Source: Tieghemiomyces parasiticus
Lineage: Eukaryota > Kickxellomycota > Dimargaritomycetes > Dimargaritales > Dimargaritaceae
Direction: 5' to 3'
Assembly (NCBI GenBank): GCA_027575765.1
Contig: JANBPT010000679.1
Span: 1 to 26,417, forward strand
Length of the DNA stretch: 26,417 nt
Position numbers and translations under genes: made by a program. This document shows, in pieces, positions 8,778 through 18,600 of this stretch. The notes under the pieces were generated by a model. It worked only from the letters and a program-made list of their open reading frames with translations, was not told where the DNA came from and did no database searches. Position 1 is the stretch's first letter. Each line of letters begins with the position of its first letter.

Positions 8778-11380
8778 TTACACCCGAGCCTCTAGGCGGC
8801 GTAGCGACTCGTACAGCGGCTAGATGGGATGCGGAAGAGGGGTCCATCAAGCAGCGCAGGTGAATTTGGGTGATCAGTGGAGGTAAAATATGGAGGTTAG
8901 CACACGCCAAAACCGGGGAGTTCAGTCGAGGGTAAATGCGACGTCTTGACTCAACTTTACCTCGTACCCGGGAGAGTCTCCTGTCCAGCGAAAGCTCAAT
9001 CATCTCCGAGCCGAGCGACTTACCTCGAGGCGCTGCTGCAGTTGGCCGTCGATCCCGCCAAACTCCATTAGTTTGCGCACCCACCGCAAACAAAACTCGA
9101 CAAAAATACACAGCGGGCCAGTAGGCGACTCGAACTGGCCCTGGTTCCGCAGTGTGATAATATAGTCCATAAGGCTTAGACTGACCTCAACTAGGACTGA
9201 CGCGTATTCCTGTATGGCGGCTACCAGGTCCCCGGTCGGGTATTGGGGTGGAGCCGATGAGGTAGGGGCCCCCATAGGGTCCTCCAGCCCGTCGAAATCC
9301 ATATCGGCCGAATCCGCGCGGCGCAGTGGGGCCAAATTGACTGGGGACGGCGACCGTGTGAGGCACTCACCATCACGGATCGTACGCAGGCTAGGGAACA
9401 GTGAGATCATACGTTCGTACTGGTAGATGATAGGGGCCACCAGATTACCACGCGACCGGATCGGCTGTAAGGCCGTTGTCGTCGTCGTCGATTGGGCGCT
9501 CAGGGCTCCGGCCACGGCCTGGCTCAGCCCCCAGCGGGCGTACTCGGTGGCCAGGTCAAAACAGTCTACACTCAGTCGCTCGTCACTCCTCCCGCAGAAC
9601 TCCACCACACCGCACACGGTCGTGATGGTCTGCGCCAGGCGAGCCATCATCTCCTTGGGCGCTCGCACGGTGGTCATCTCCTGGCGGACGTACAGTGAGA
9701 CCGAGGTGGCCAGTCGATCTGGGGTAGGACCCCGGGAGGAGTTATTCCATAACACAAAGACCCGGCGAATGTCGCCTGTGTACACCCGACAAAGATCCAG
9801 CAGCCACTGCCGGACGCGGGCAAGGAGCATCGAGTCGACTGGCAGGCCACTGACCCGCCATGCCAGGCCGTTATGTTGAAGACAGTCCCCGTAGAGCTCC
9901 CGCTTGCGTGCCAGGAATTCAGCCAGAGTTGTAGCGTCCAAGGCCAGTTGGTCCAGGGCGGCCTTCGGAGACGTACGTAGCGATTTCCGCATATCCTCGA
10001 CCGCGTGGACGTGTTTGAACAGGCCGGCCAGCTGGTCGACATGTACGGCTAACCAGGGGATGGCGTGCTGGCGGCCGGTAGAAGGCAGTGATTAGAGAAT
10101 AATCGACAGGTTAGCGAAGTGGGTAATGTTTTAAGCAAGAGTATATCCTCTCTCTCTCCCACCCTTCTGGTCGCCCTCTATCAGCCGCCCGTGCTATACA
10201 GGATAAGTTAATTTTAGTTTCGATTCCTATCCCAATCTGCCGTTACGACCGACGATAATTTTTGACTTACCCGTAGGAATGGAAACCCCTGGTCGGTAAA
10301 CCAGTCTCCCAACGTCCGAATGTCATTGACAATCTGCCACAGGACGGCGTGCTCCCGATGGGACACGCCCGAATCTAGCGGCGCCAGAGCCTGCACAAGG
10401 TCCTGTACTTTTGCTTCGAGCAACGCACGGAACTGTGGGATTGGTGCCCCGTGCTTGCGGGCGGTGTCCTGAACCCACCGATCGATACACCAGGACGCGT
10501 CGGTGCCTTCGGTTTGATCCATCCCGGCGACTCGATCGGGTAGCTCTCGGGTGAAGGCGAAGGGAAGAAGTTCTTCGGGCCGGTGGATCGCGGCAGCTTT
10601 CCCATGGGGGTCCGACTCAGAGGGCCCGTGGGGTGACGTGAAGCGTAAAGGTGGCCGCTCGGGGGACATGGACGGCATCGGCGGGCGACCTACGGGCTCG
10701 GCGCCAGGGTATGAACCACGGGCCTGGGAGGCGGATCGGACCTTGGCGATCGGTTTGGGCGTGAGGCTCATCTCCTGCCCAGCAGAGAGGGTCACTTCAC
10801 CGTTGGTCGGCGCTGGTCCGGGTGACCCGGAGAGTTCCATATCAGAGGCACTGCCGGGCGTCGCTAATTCTATCGGGTCGGTCGGTGACAAAGACCGAAA
10901 CGCCGCGGGGTTGACCCGTAATGATGTATCCGCCGGCTGACCGATGCCGGCAAGCCGATGGCTCACGTACCTGCCCGGTGACGGTTGAGGTTGGTCTTGG
11001 GACACGCTCAACGACCGTGCCAACCGTGACGAAAGAGCGTTGGTTAGTTTGAGGGTCTTAGCCTCACGGTCCCCCCACGTATCGAATGAGGGCTTACGCT
11101 TTTGGCTAGGTGGCGCCATGGGAAGTAAGGGCGAGGCGAGCGGGGAATCGGCGGGGTTGAACGGACCGTCAAGGCGCGAGTTGAGTCGTAACCCGGTGGC
11201 TCCGGCGGCGAAGGTCCCGCCGGTAGGTGTACCGGGCGAGGCATACTGTGCGCTGTAGCCTGAAACCCGTCGCACGGCCAGTCCCGGGAGGAACGGCCGA
11301 CCAGTATCGTCTAGTAGGACATTCTCGTAGGCGGCAAGAATGGTAAGAATCGGCTGCGTCCATAATTCGGCAAAGGACAT
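8778..11380 (-). CDS. Unrecognised 731-aa protein, three exons
   Basis: Spliced model from the sequence: exon 1 11380-10271 (370 codons), exon 2 10067-9024 (348 codons), exon 3 8819-8778 (13 codons plus TAA). Both introns are phase 0 with GTAAGT donors. The start ATG has A at -3. The product has a short helical N-terminus (MSFAELWTQPILTILAAYEN), a disordered S/P-rich section at about 40-260 with a basic patch (QKRKPSF near 93-99) that could be a nuclear localisation signal, then a long mostly alpha-helical region from about 265 to the end with many W, L and F residues, suggesting a helical-repeat or scaffold fold. A second disordered insertion lies near residues 605-650. No catalytic motif, zinc finger or membrane segment was seen, and I do not recognise the family. 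The last exon is short (PLYESLRRLEARV) and the least certain part. Whether 9341-9370 or 9221-9370 is also spliced is open. Confidence 0.75.
8820..9023 (-). other. Intron 2 of the 731-residue gene (204 nt, phase 0)
   Basis: Donor GTAAGT directly after a CTC GAG codon pair; acceptor CATCTAG at 8820-8822 after a pyrimidine-rich stretch. GCTAAC near the middle or CTGAT nearer the end could serve as the branch site. Reading through instead stops after seven codons, so splicing adds only a 13-codon final exon. Confidence 0.65.
10068..10270 (-). other. Intron 1 of the 731-residue gene (203 nt, phase 0)
   Basis: Donor GTAAGT after CTA CGG; acceptor GCCAG. TCTCTAATCAC just before the acceptor supplies a CTAAT branch site. 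The open frame of exon 2 runs back to a stop only just beyond the acceptor, and joining restores one frame. Contains a GA/CT-rich tract near 10148-10160. Confidence 0.85.
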
Positions 11381-12022
11381 GCTGGGCAGCGAGGTTAAAG
11401 TGCGTGTGTGTATATGTGTGTACGGAATGTGTAGAGTGGGAAGGAATTGTGGTGGAAGCGACGGTGGGAGCCGGGGCCAACGAGTCTGGTATACAAAAAG
11501 GTGGCGCGGAGAAAGCAGTCAGCGCAAGTAGGCGAAAAGGCCACGTAGGAAAAAAATAAAAATAAACTACGTGATCACAGCCTAAGACCTCATCATATGA
11601 AGCCACTAAAAAGGGCTGGCATGGTAGGAATACGGTCGTGATTTCAGCAAACGTATTATGGATACACAGGTTTACACTGCGCGTAAAAGCCGACCAACGA
11701 GGTTACAACAGGTGTAGAAGAATCAGCACTCCCCCCTCTCAAGAAGCAAGGACAGACCCTGGAAGCTACCAGCGTCATCAACTAGACCTCCACCATCGAA
11801 CGGTGACTATTTCATAAAGGACAAAGTGAGCAGGCGTGGTATTCTGAAGCGTTTATTTCGACGACTGAGCATTAGCATCGCTACCAAACTAACATTGGTT
11901 AGACGAGCAACCATAACAAACAATTAGTGTATATTATAACACATATTAGGGAGAGGGGGAGTACATGAATATGAAAATAGCCCCAAGGCAGTTAAGGAAG
12001 GATAGGAGGATCGGCAATCCTC
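11381..12022 (-). promoter_or_regulatory. Promoter/leader of the 731-residue gene and 3' flank of the channel gene
   Basis: The left part is the probable leader of the 731-residue gene: a CA/TA-rich tract at about 11401-11421 sits 20-40 nt upstream of the start codon, and CTGCCCAG ends one base before the ATG. The right part contains the probable channel 3' UTR. No independent gene was seen; a minus-strand open frame at 11169-11606 overlaps exon 1 and has no recognisable domain. Confidence 0.4.
11852..11857 (-). terminator. Possible polyadenylation signal AATAAA for the channel gene
   Basis: AATAAA on the minus strand about 166 nt beyond the TGA stop at 12023-12025, in an AT-rich stretch. 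Position and strand fit the 3' end of the channel transcript. Confidence 0.4.
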
Positions 12023-15000
12023 TCAATCCAAGGGCGGCGACATTGGTGTACCGCTAGGTCTCCTCACTGTCGTACCCGCCTCCCCATTCGCTGCCACAAC
12101 TGTTACTGGGCTCCCGCCGTAACCGATCATTTCCTCAGGTGTATGAGCCAGCCTAGTACTGGCGGCAATCGAGGGCCGGTGGAGGTGGTGGCGCACGGCG
12201 AATGGATCGAGGTCGTAGTCGACGGGCGGTTCACTAATGATGCTGCCTGCGTCGTCAGCCTCGTAAAAGGGAGGGGAGGAGGTGGTGGTGGTCGCGACGG
12301 CCGGATGGGTGTAGTGGTGATAGCCGGGTGGCTGATGGCTGTCGTGGTGTTCCATGGGCGTGTGGGACGTATAGTCCATCGACACGCGGCCGTCACCAGG
12401 GGTTCGAGTCGACGAAGTGGAGGTCTCGACGGACGACGTGAGGTAGACATGGTGGTGTTGCGACTGCTGTTGGAGGCCGGGGCTCGACCCAGTCAATGTA
12501 CCTGCCGGGCGGCCCGACTCGCCATTGTCATAATTGAGGGTCGACATGGGATGGTAGGATACCCCAGAGAGTAAGGTACTACCGTATAGATCGGCGGATT
12601 GGCTTTCCGCTGTCAAGTCGTGGAGGGGTGGAAGGGCGTACCCAGTGGTGTGCGAATTGTCAGTACGATCAGGTTGCACCGCACGTGCAGCCATGAGCCC
12701 GTCCTTGTCGGGCGCATCGACTTGCACTCCGGTGGGATGCATACCACGTCGACTGTCGTAATTAACACCCACCGACGTGACGGCGTCGTCGTCGTCATCA
12801 TCGCGATCGTGGTCACCAGCCTCCTCACAAAAGCTGCTGCTCGTACTCAGCCGACCCTGGCGCACCCGATCCTTGATCCATCGCTTCTTTCTGATCCTCT
12901 TCGTGGCCTTCCCGTCGTCTGCATGGTCGTCGTCTTCGCCTTCCGTATCTCCAGCGGCCTGGCGAGTCGATGGGTTGGCCTTCCGTCGACTCGAGTGACG
13001 ACGCTGACGGATCCGTGATTTGAGGTACGACACGGGGTCTAGAGGCAGAGCGGCGCGGATGAGCTCGTCAAACTCACCCTTACCCATCGGCAGCCAAAGT
13101 TGAGGAAGCTTACCAGTGATGCTCGGGTGTTGGAACCCCTTAATCCCGGAGTCCAGGACCCCGTGGACCAGCTCCATGGGTGACTGGGTGTAGTCGGTAT
13201 ACTTGTCTGGAAGGAGGTCGTACTGATGGTGGTCATAATTCTGAACGTCCAAAAGATAGCGGCGCGAATACGGGTGGTTGGGTGGTAAGAATTCCAGACA
13301 TGCCGTGGCCCTCACTTTCCCCGGCTTCCCGTTGCCGCCGCCGCAGCCAATCTCGTCCCCACAGAGGCTGTTTGGCCGCTTACCCACAAATGAGTTGCGC
13401 TGGGAGACGAGGTTGGGAGAAGCGGGGTGACTATACAACGGGCCGTCCGTCCCAGGTGTCGTGGCCAATGGGGTGGTGCTACAGTGGTTCAATGGGTCGA
13501 CGGTCGAGCCGTCGGCGACCGCTGACCAGTGCGGGTCCCCGGCGGACTGCAAGTCGCTACCACCAGCCGTGGTGATGGTGGCAGGAATAGGAATAATCAC
13601 ATCGGGGTCAAGGAACCGGATGGAGGTGGATGGGATAGTGGGCCCCGAGAGATAGCGTAACCGACTGCGGTAGCGTGACCGGGACCGCGAGGTGGTGGTG
13701 GCGTGGGTGAGGGCGCTGGTACTGGCGGATGGGGGACCTCCCAATCCGCTACTATCGAACAGGCTGGTGGCCGAGGCCATCAGGTGACCAGGTAATGCTC
13801 CGTTGGGGTATAGGTCCGAGGCTGACCGCGAGAGATGGTGGGGATGCAGCTGGTGCGACGGCGGATAGGGAGCGCCACCATCGGTCGCGAGGCGAAACGT
13901 TGCGGGGAGGTCGTGGTCAGAGGCGTGCTGACGAAGGAAATGGCGCTGGGCGTCGGAGCGGTGGATGGCCTTCTGGCGGCGCTGGGATGACCGCCGCCGC
14001 GAACCAGTCAGGCTCTGGGTACGGTTGATGAGGTGGCGGAAAGTTGTACCACGGCACAGTAAGGACCGCGGGCTGGTGACGATCTGCGAGACGGATAGGT
14101 GGAAATTTGAACGGCAGCTCCGCCGGCTAGCGGCGCTATCCTGGCTAACGCGACTCCGGTCGGTGACGGCCGAGGCCGGGGTCGCCGGCGCGGTGGTGGT
14201 GACATGGTCGACCAGGGTCGCCGAGCGGCCCAGGTGCGTGTTGATACGAAGGAAGGGTTTGCGGGCACCCTTCATCCCCGTCGGGCGGCGGGTGGAACCC
14301 TCCAGCGGCCCCTCCTGTTCGGTCGATGTGCCTTTACCAGTACCACCGGGCAGCTCCAGGTCGTTTCCATCTGCAGACTCTCGCCCCTCGCCCTCGTCCG
14401 CAGGCAGCAATTTCTCCCCGATCCGAGCCTCGTCCACGCTGTGCCGGTCGCTAAACTCGGCGCCGTTCTCCTCGGCCTCGATGAGGGCCTCGAGCCATTT
14501 AATGCGCTCCAGGTCGGTCATATTGAGGAAGTAGGATGGCAGGGCGTGTGAGAAGTGGTCCACGATCTTGTAGTACATCGAAATGAACAGCATCTTGTAC
14601 CCGTATCGCTGATGGTCCTCGTATCCGTAATCAATCTGAGCGGGGGCCGATTCGTCTTCAAACCTAGGGAGGACCGGTGTCGAGGGGGTCGTCGTGAGTG
14701 AGGCGGTTGTGTCTGACGATCCTGAGTTGGAGTTGGTGCGCGAGGGTGCCCCTGGTGGGGATTGGCCGGCCGATTCGTCTTCATTGTCATCCGCGTTAAA
14801 GAAGCGGACCACGGGGGCCGACCCTGTGCGGTACACGCTACGCAGACCGTCTAAAAAGTATTGATTGAACGACACGTGGCGGTGGGCCGGCGCTGACTCG
14901 GCTTGGTCGGTCACATGGGCGTCAGCCGTCTCGTCTGTCGAACCAAGGGCGCCGAGGCCGACCATGTCGACGGCCAGGTGATCCTGGCGGGCCTTGGTCT

Positions 15001-17689
15001 CGGTCGGCCGCAGGGCCGTGTAGGAGCCGGAAGTCTTGCGCGGGGCGAACGCGGTGTTGCTATAAGACCGGGATCGGCGAACAAACCCGGGACGGCGCAT
15101 CCCGCTGTCGACCGGGGTGAACGGGTCCGGCACCACCGGGTGGTCCACCGCAGCCGGGTAATTAGGCTTGGAGGCGTAACTTGATCCGCCGTCATTACCA
15201 TGCCGGCTGGACGCCAATGACTTCTCTCCCGTACCGCAGGCCGATGCTGTCGGGTCGGTCCCAGGTCCTTTGGCCTGGGCGAGCTTCAGCTGGCGAATCT
15301 CCTCACGGCGGCGCTGGTGGAGGCGGAGCAGGTACAGCGGGACATAGTCGCCGTATACCGTGAGGATCTTGTTGATGTAGTGAAAGAAGATGGAGTTCAT
15401 GGCAACGGTGGGCACGGTAAGGATGGCCAGAACCCAAAGCTTCTTGAGGGAGAAGAGGCCGAACATTAGCAGGTGATAAATGTAGATGCACACCACCAGT
15501 CGACGTACCACGAACGGCCACATGCGGCCGGACGACTCGTAGTACTTGAAATAGACGTACAGGAACAGGTACTTGTAGAATACAAACCCCAGGATGAAGT
15601 AGAGGATCCCGAACACCAGGATGAGAGGCGAGATGTTGGAGTAGGTCAGAGTGATGACGAACACCAGCATGGGCACCGGATAGCGCGCGCCCCAGGCCAC
15701 ATAGATGGGCGCCACTACCTCAGCAAAGTCGCGCGGGGTGGTGCACAGGTACCGGCGGAATGCGTGCCAGATCATGGGGAACACTTGGAGCAGCTTGAAG
15801 GGCAGATAACCGACTCCTAGCATGATGATGTAATTAATGAAGAACGGGGCGACCTGGGGCAGGGACGAGGCCAACTTCTGGGTGATCTGGCTTGGATTGT
15901 CGATAATCTCGTACAAGGAGTTCCAGAGGGTCGACGAGAGCGTGAACACTAAGAGCACGTTAAAGATCTGGAAGAAGAAGACGCGAGATAGCACAAACGT
16001 GTCCATCTGAGCCCGCACCCGCACGCCCTTGAACTCGGCCAACTTCTGAATAATGGCCGGCAGGAGGTTAAAGTAGGAGATCATCACCACGGATGGGAGA
16101 GTGTATGAAAAAAGCGACTGGACCCACCCGCTCCACTGAGTGGTCTCCTCCACGAAGGAGAGGTGCTTGCCCAACGAGTCGAGGGACAGGAACGATGCCA
16201 AGAAGGCCACAGGGATGCCCCAGAAAAAGGTGAGGAGCGCCATGGCGATGAAGACCAGGACCGTGCGGTACACCCGACTGCGGCGTTTGGTGGTTAAGTT
16301 GTTCCAGTAGACGTTAACAGGCTCCGGGGCCAGGCGAGACACGCAGGCGAAGGGCTTGGCATGTGTGAGGCTCTGGGAAGCGATGTGGGCACTAGTCGAA
16401 TGCTCAAACGTGACGAAGCCGACCGAGGAGTTTTTAGGCGCAGCGTCGTGATCGAGGTGCGTGTCCGGTCGAGGTGGGACAGGCGGCGGGGGGCTGGCGG
16501 GCGAGTGAGCCGAGGGACTCGGGCCTGAGTGGGATGCGGCCCGGCGCACTTTGCGGAGGGCAGTCACCAGCCGGTCATACTCAAGGAACCGCTCCTTGTG
16601 GTAGTCGATCCCGTCTACCTTGGGACCCAGGCGGAACCAACGTCCGCTGGGAAGGCGAGCGGTGGGTCGCGGGTTGTAGGCCGGGTTGCGGGCCAGCCGG
16701 CGCTGGTACTTGGGTTTCATCCACTGGGCGGTAAGAATACGTTCCTCATGGCAGGCCTCCGGAGTCGGGGTGGTAAGAACCTTGGTTAGGCGAGCGCGGT
16801 CGTAATCGGAGGCCTTGCATGGGTTACCGATAAGCTGGGCGACCAGGGCCTCCAGTTTGCGCAGGTGCTTGGCCCGCGACCGGACAAGAGCCGGGAGGTC
16901 GGCGGACTGGCCCACGATGTACACCTCCTCCACTTTGCCAATCTCGAGCTCTTCAAAAAAATGCCGGAGCATCTGAGGGTCCTGTAGATAACTGGGGATG
17001 TTGGTAACCATCACCGACCGGGCCTCGACCGAGCCAGCGTTACGGAGCAGGTAATGCCAACGCAGGGCCAGAAAGTGATATGTGTACCGAAGTAGGTAGT
17101 AGTACACCACTAGGGAAAAAATGTACACGAAAATGAGATGTGGGACAAGATATGGCGATGAGTCCGGGATGGCGTTCATGGACAGGAAGGCGCTGGAGGC
17201 GTAGTCGCTGCCCACCACGTTGATGGGGATGAGGATGCAGAGCCCTGGTACGGCCAACACGCTGAATATGGCGATACTGAGCTTAAAGAACCGGAGGAAC
17301 ATGACAGCGTCGAGGCCCACGGTTTGCAACATGAACATCTCCGAGGTGTTGATGACCGGTAGGAGCCAACCGAGGAAGCGGAAGGGCAGCTTCATGGGCG
17401 CCACACGCCGTAGCCGGGACCGTGGGGCGTACACGGTGGGCCAACGGAAACGCAGAAGGCAGAAGATCACAAAGAGAACAGCGCCCAGGCCTGCGGCAAA
17501 GGCCAGTTGGGTGGTTAATGAGGGGGTATGGGAAGCCTGGTTGACGGTTGACCCAGGAATGCCGGCGGCGCCGCTACCGTTGTTGAGGCCAATGATGTCA
17601 ACCACATCAATATCCCGGGCGAAGGGTAGTGTCCGCCACGGGCCTGGCGTTGGTAGAGAGATAGTAGTCGTCATAATCGAATAAGGCAT
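12023..17689 (-). CDS. CSC1/OSCA/TMEM63-family (RSN1-type) calcium-permeable channel, about 1888 aa
   Basis: Predicted mechanosensitive or osmosensitive cation channel of the plasma membrane or an internal membrane. From the ATG at 17689: a transmembrane segment at about 60-81 (RSN1_TM-type region), two at 130-159 and 183-209, a cytosolic PHM7_cyt-type domain at 210-472 (begins near VMVTNIPSYLQD; ends with NVYWNNL), then about eight more segments at 475-770 forming the calcium-dependent channel 7TM core. A conserved stretch follows at about 1020-1070 (YGYKMLFISMYYKIVDHFSH), and the fungus-specific PHM7_ext-like motif (LPQLWLPMGKGE) lies near 1530. Between and after these are long disordered S/T/P/H-rich stretches with basic and poly-Asp runs. 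Most fungal relatives are about 800-1100 residues. The frame opens upstream at a TTG 23 codons earlier, without an ATG. A second in-frame ATG at 17674 has better context (A at -3) and could be the true start. Intronless. Confidence 0.93.
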   Translation of the reverse strand: MPYSIMTTTISLPTPGPWRTLPFARDIDVVDIIGLNNGSGAAGIPGSTVNQASHTPSLTTQLAFAAGLGAVLFVIFCLLRFRWPTVYAPRSRLRRVAPMKLPFRFLGWLLPVINTSEMFMLQTVGLDAVMFLRFFKLSIAIFSVLAVPGLCILIPINVVGSDYASSAFLSMNAIPDSSPYLVPHLIFVYIFSLVVYYYLLRYTYHFLALRWHYLLRNAGSVEARSVMVTNIPSYLQDPQMLRHFFEELEIGKVEEVYIVGQSADLPALVRSRAKHLRKLEALVAQLIGNPCKASDYDRARLTKVLTTPTPEACHEERILTAQWMKPKYQRRLARNPAYNPRPTARLPSGRWFRLGPKVDGIDYHKERFLEYDRLVTALRKVRRAASHSGPSPSAHSPASPPPPVPPRPDTHLDHDAAPKNSSVGFVTFEHSTSAHIASQSLTHAKPFACVSRLAPEPVNVYWNNLTTKRRSRVYRTVLVFIAMALLTFFWGIPVAFLASFLSLDSLGKHLSFVEETTQWSGWVQSLFSYTLPSVVMISYFNLLPAIIQKLAEFKGVRVRAQMDTFVLSRVFFFQIFNVLLVFTLSSTLWNSLYEIIDNPSQITQKLASSLPQVAPFFINYIIMLGVGYLPFKLLQVFPMIWHAFRRYLCTTPRDFAEVVAPIYVAWGARYPVPMLVFVITLTYSNISPLILVFGILYFILGFVFYKYLFLYVYFKYYESSGRMWPFVVRRLVVCIYIYHLLMFGLFSLKKLWVLAILTVPTVAMNSIFFHYINKILTVYGDYVPLYLLRLHQRRREEIRQLKLAQAKGPGTDPTASACGTGEKSLASSRHGNDGGSSYASKPNYPAAVDHPVVPDPFTPVDSGMRRPGFVRRSRSYSNTAFAPRKTSGSYTALRPTETKARQDHLAVDMVGLGALGSTDETADAHVTDQAESAPAHRHVSFNQYFLDGLRSVYRTGSAPVVRFFNADDNEDESAGQSPPGAPSRTNSNSGSSDTTASLTTTPSTPVLPRFEDESAPAQIDYGYEDHQRYGYKMLFISMYYKIVDHFSHALPSYFLNMTDLERIKWLEALIEAEENGAEFSDRHSVDEARIGEKLLPADEGEGRESADGNDLELPGGTGKGTSTEQEGPLEGSTRRPTGMKGARKPFLRINTHLGRSATLVDHVTTTAPATPASAVTDRSRVSQDSAASRRSCRSNFHLSVSQIVTSPRSLLCRGTTFRHLINRTQSLTGSRRRSSQRRQKAIHRSDAQRHFLRQHASDHDLPATFRLATDGGAPYPPSHQLHPHHLSRSASDLYPNGALPGHLMASATSLFDSSGLGGPPSASTSALTHATTTSRSRSRYRSRLRYLSGPTIPSTSIRFLDPDVIIPIPATITTAGGSDLQSAGDPHWSAVADGSTVDPLNHCSTTPLATTPGTDGPLYSHPASPNLVSQRNSFVGKRPNSLCGDEIGCGGGNGKPGKVRATACLEFLPPNHPYSRRYLLDVQNYDHHQYDLLPDKYTDYTQSPMELVHGVLDSGIKGFQHPSITGKLPQLWLPMGKGEFDELIRAALPLDPVSYLKSRIRQRRHSSRRKANPSTRQAAGDTEGEDDDHADDGKATKRIRKKRWIKDRVRQGRLSTSSSFCEEAGDHDRDDDDDDAVTSVGVNYDSRRGMHPTGVQVDAPDKDGLMAARAVQPDRTDNSHTTGYALPPLHDLTAESQSADLYGSTLLSGVSYHPMSTLNYDNGESGRPAGTLTGSSPGLQQQSQHHHVYLTSSVETSTSSTRTPGDGRVSMDYTSHTPMEHHDSHQPPGYHHYTHPAVATTTTSSPPFYEADDAGSIISEPPVDYDLDPFAVRHHLHRPSIAASTRLAHTPEEMIGYGGSPVTVVAANGEAGTTVRRPSGTPMSPPLD

Positions 17690-18030
17690 GAATAATAGAA
17701 CAAGCGCTGAATATAAAATAAGGGGGAGGTACAGCTCAACTGAATGAACAGCAATCAATCGATAGGCCCGTGTAACAATCTAGCTGGAGGGAAGAGGTGC
17801 AAGCAACAGGGACAGCGGTAATAACGTGCATAAAGGAACGGCCATGGCTAGGGTGCACAGTAGGACAGGCGGTCAAGCGACCAGCGACGTGTTTAGACAG
17901 ACAAGAATAGAGACCATGCAGGTCAAACGACGTGGACGACACGCGTGAAGTGCAGGTCGGGGGGGAGCTGGGCCCAGGAAGGGTAGGCAGTACGAGAGGC
18001 AAACAGCTGACTAGGTGGAAAAGTGTGCGA

Positions 18031-18048
18031 ATATATATATATATATAT
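18031..18048. repeat. AT dinucleotide microsatellite, (AT)9
   Basis: Uninterrupted (AT)9 on the plus strand, about 350 nt upstream of the channel start codon. Confidence 0.95.
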
Positions 18049-18551
18049 GTATACCTTAACAGCAACAACGAGCTAGAACTATACTGACAACGGCAGGCAG
18101 AAGTTAAGGCCCGGTGTTGGCGAGGAAGCGTTGTCTTTCGTGGCCGGGGGGATTAGCGAGAAGGGAGCATATAGCCCTAACCAAAGGCTGAATAGAGAAG
18201 GATTGTCTTAATAAGGCCTTGGCGACAGGTCGCTACTGGGCTGCAGGAATATTTTTGCGACGCAGGTACAGCGACGGGCAGGTGGGTCGAAAACTGGGCA
18301 AGGAACAAGGCGGCGCAACCTAGGTCCCAGGTATGGAGAATAACCGCTGCGGCGCTGAGACACGTCCGGAACCCAGGCTCGGGGTACCGACTGGCCGGGA
18401 AAACAGGATGGAGAGAATTGCGCGGCGGGTATGTGCGGTAGTGTACAAGGTGGTAATGACGAGCCAATGCAAACGGTGGGCCCGGCGGTTGAGATGGGTT
18501 CGAGCAACGAAGGCAACAGGATTTTTAAGGCCGGCTAATATAGACCGCGGG

Positions 18552-18567
18552 TATATATATATATATA
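18552..18567. repeat. TA dinucleotide microsatellite, (TA)8
   Basis: Uninterrupted (TA)8 on the plus strand, the second such tract upstream of the channel gene. Confidence 0.95.
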
Positions 18568-18600
18568 GGAGCAGCAGTAGGTTATCGTGAACTCGGGACA

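Larger units (their letters stand above)
17690..18600 (-). promoter_or_regulatory. Probable promoter and leader of the channel gene
   Basis: Upstream of the channel start. The gene strand shows a pyrimidine tract ending in TTCAG at 17707-17709, which looks like a 3' splice site 17 nt before the ATG, so a 5' leader intron is possible. Two TA repeats (18031-18048 and 18552-18567) lie about 350 and 870 nt upstream. No assignable TATA box. Confidence 0.3.

Noticed and set aside
17690..17758. N-terminal extension of the channel to 17758 with a hydrophobic stretch
   Set aside because: It begins at TTG rather than ATG and overlaps a likely 3' splice site; the ATGs at 17689 or 17674 are better starts.
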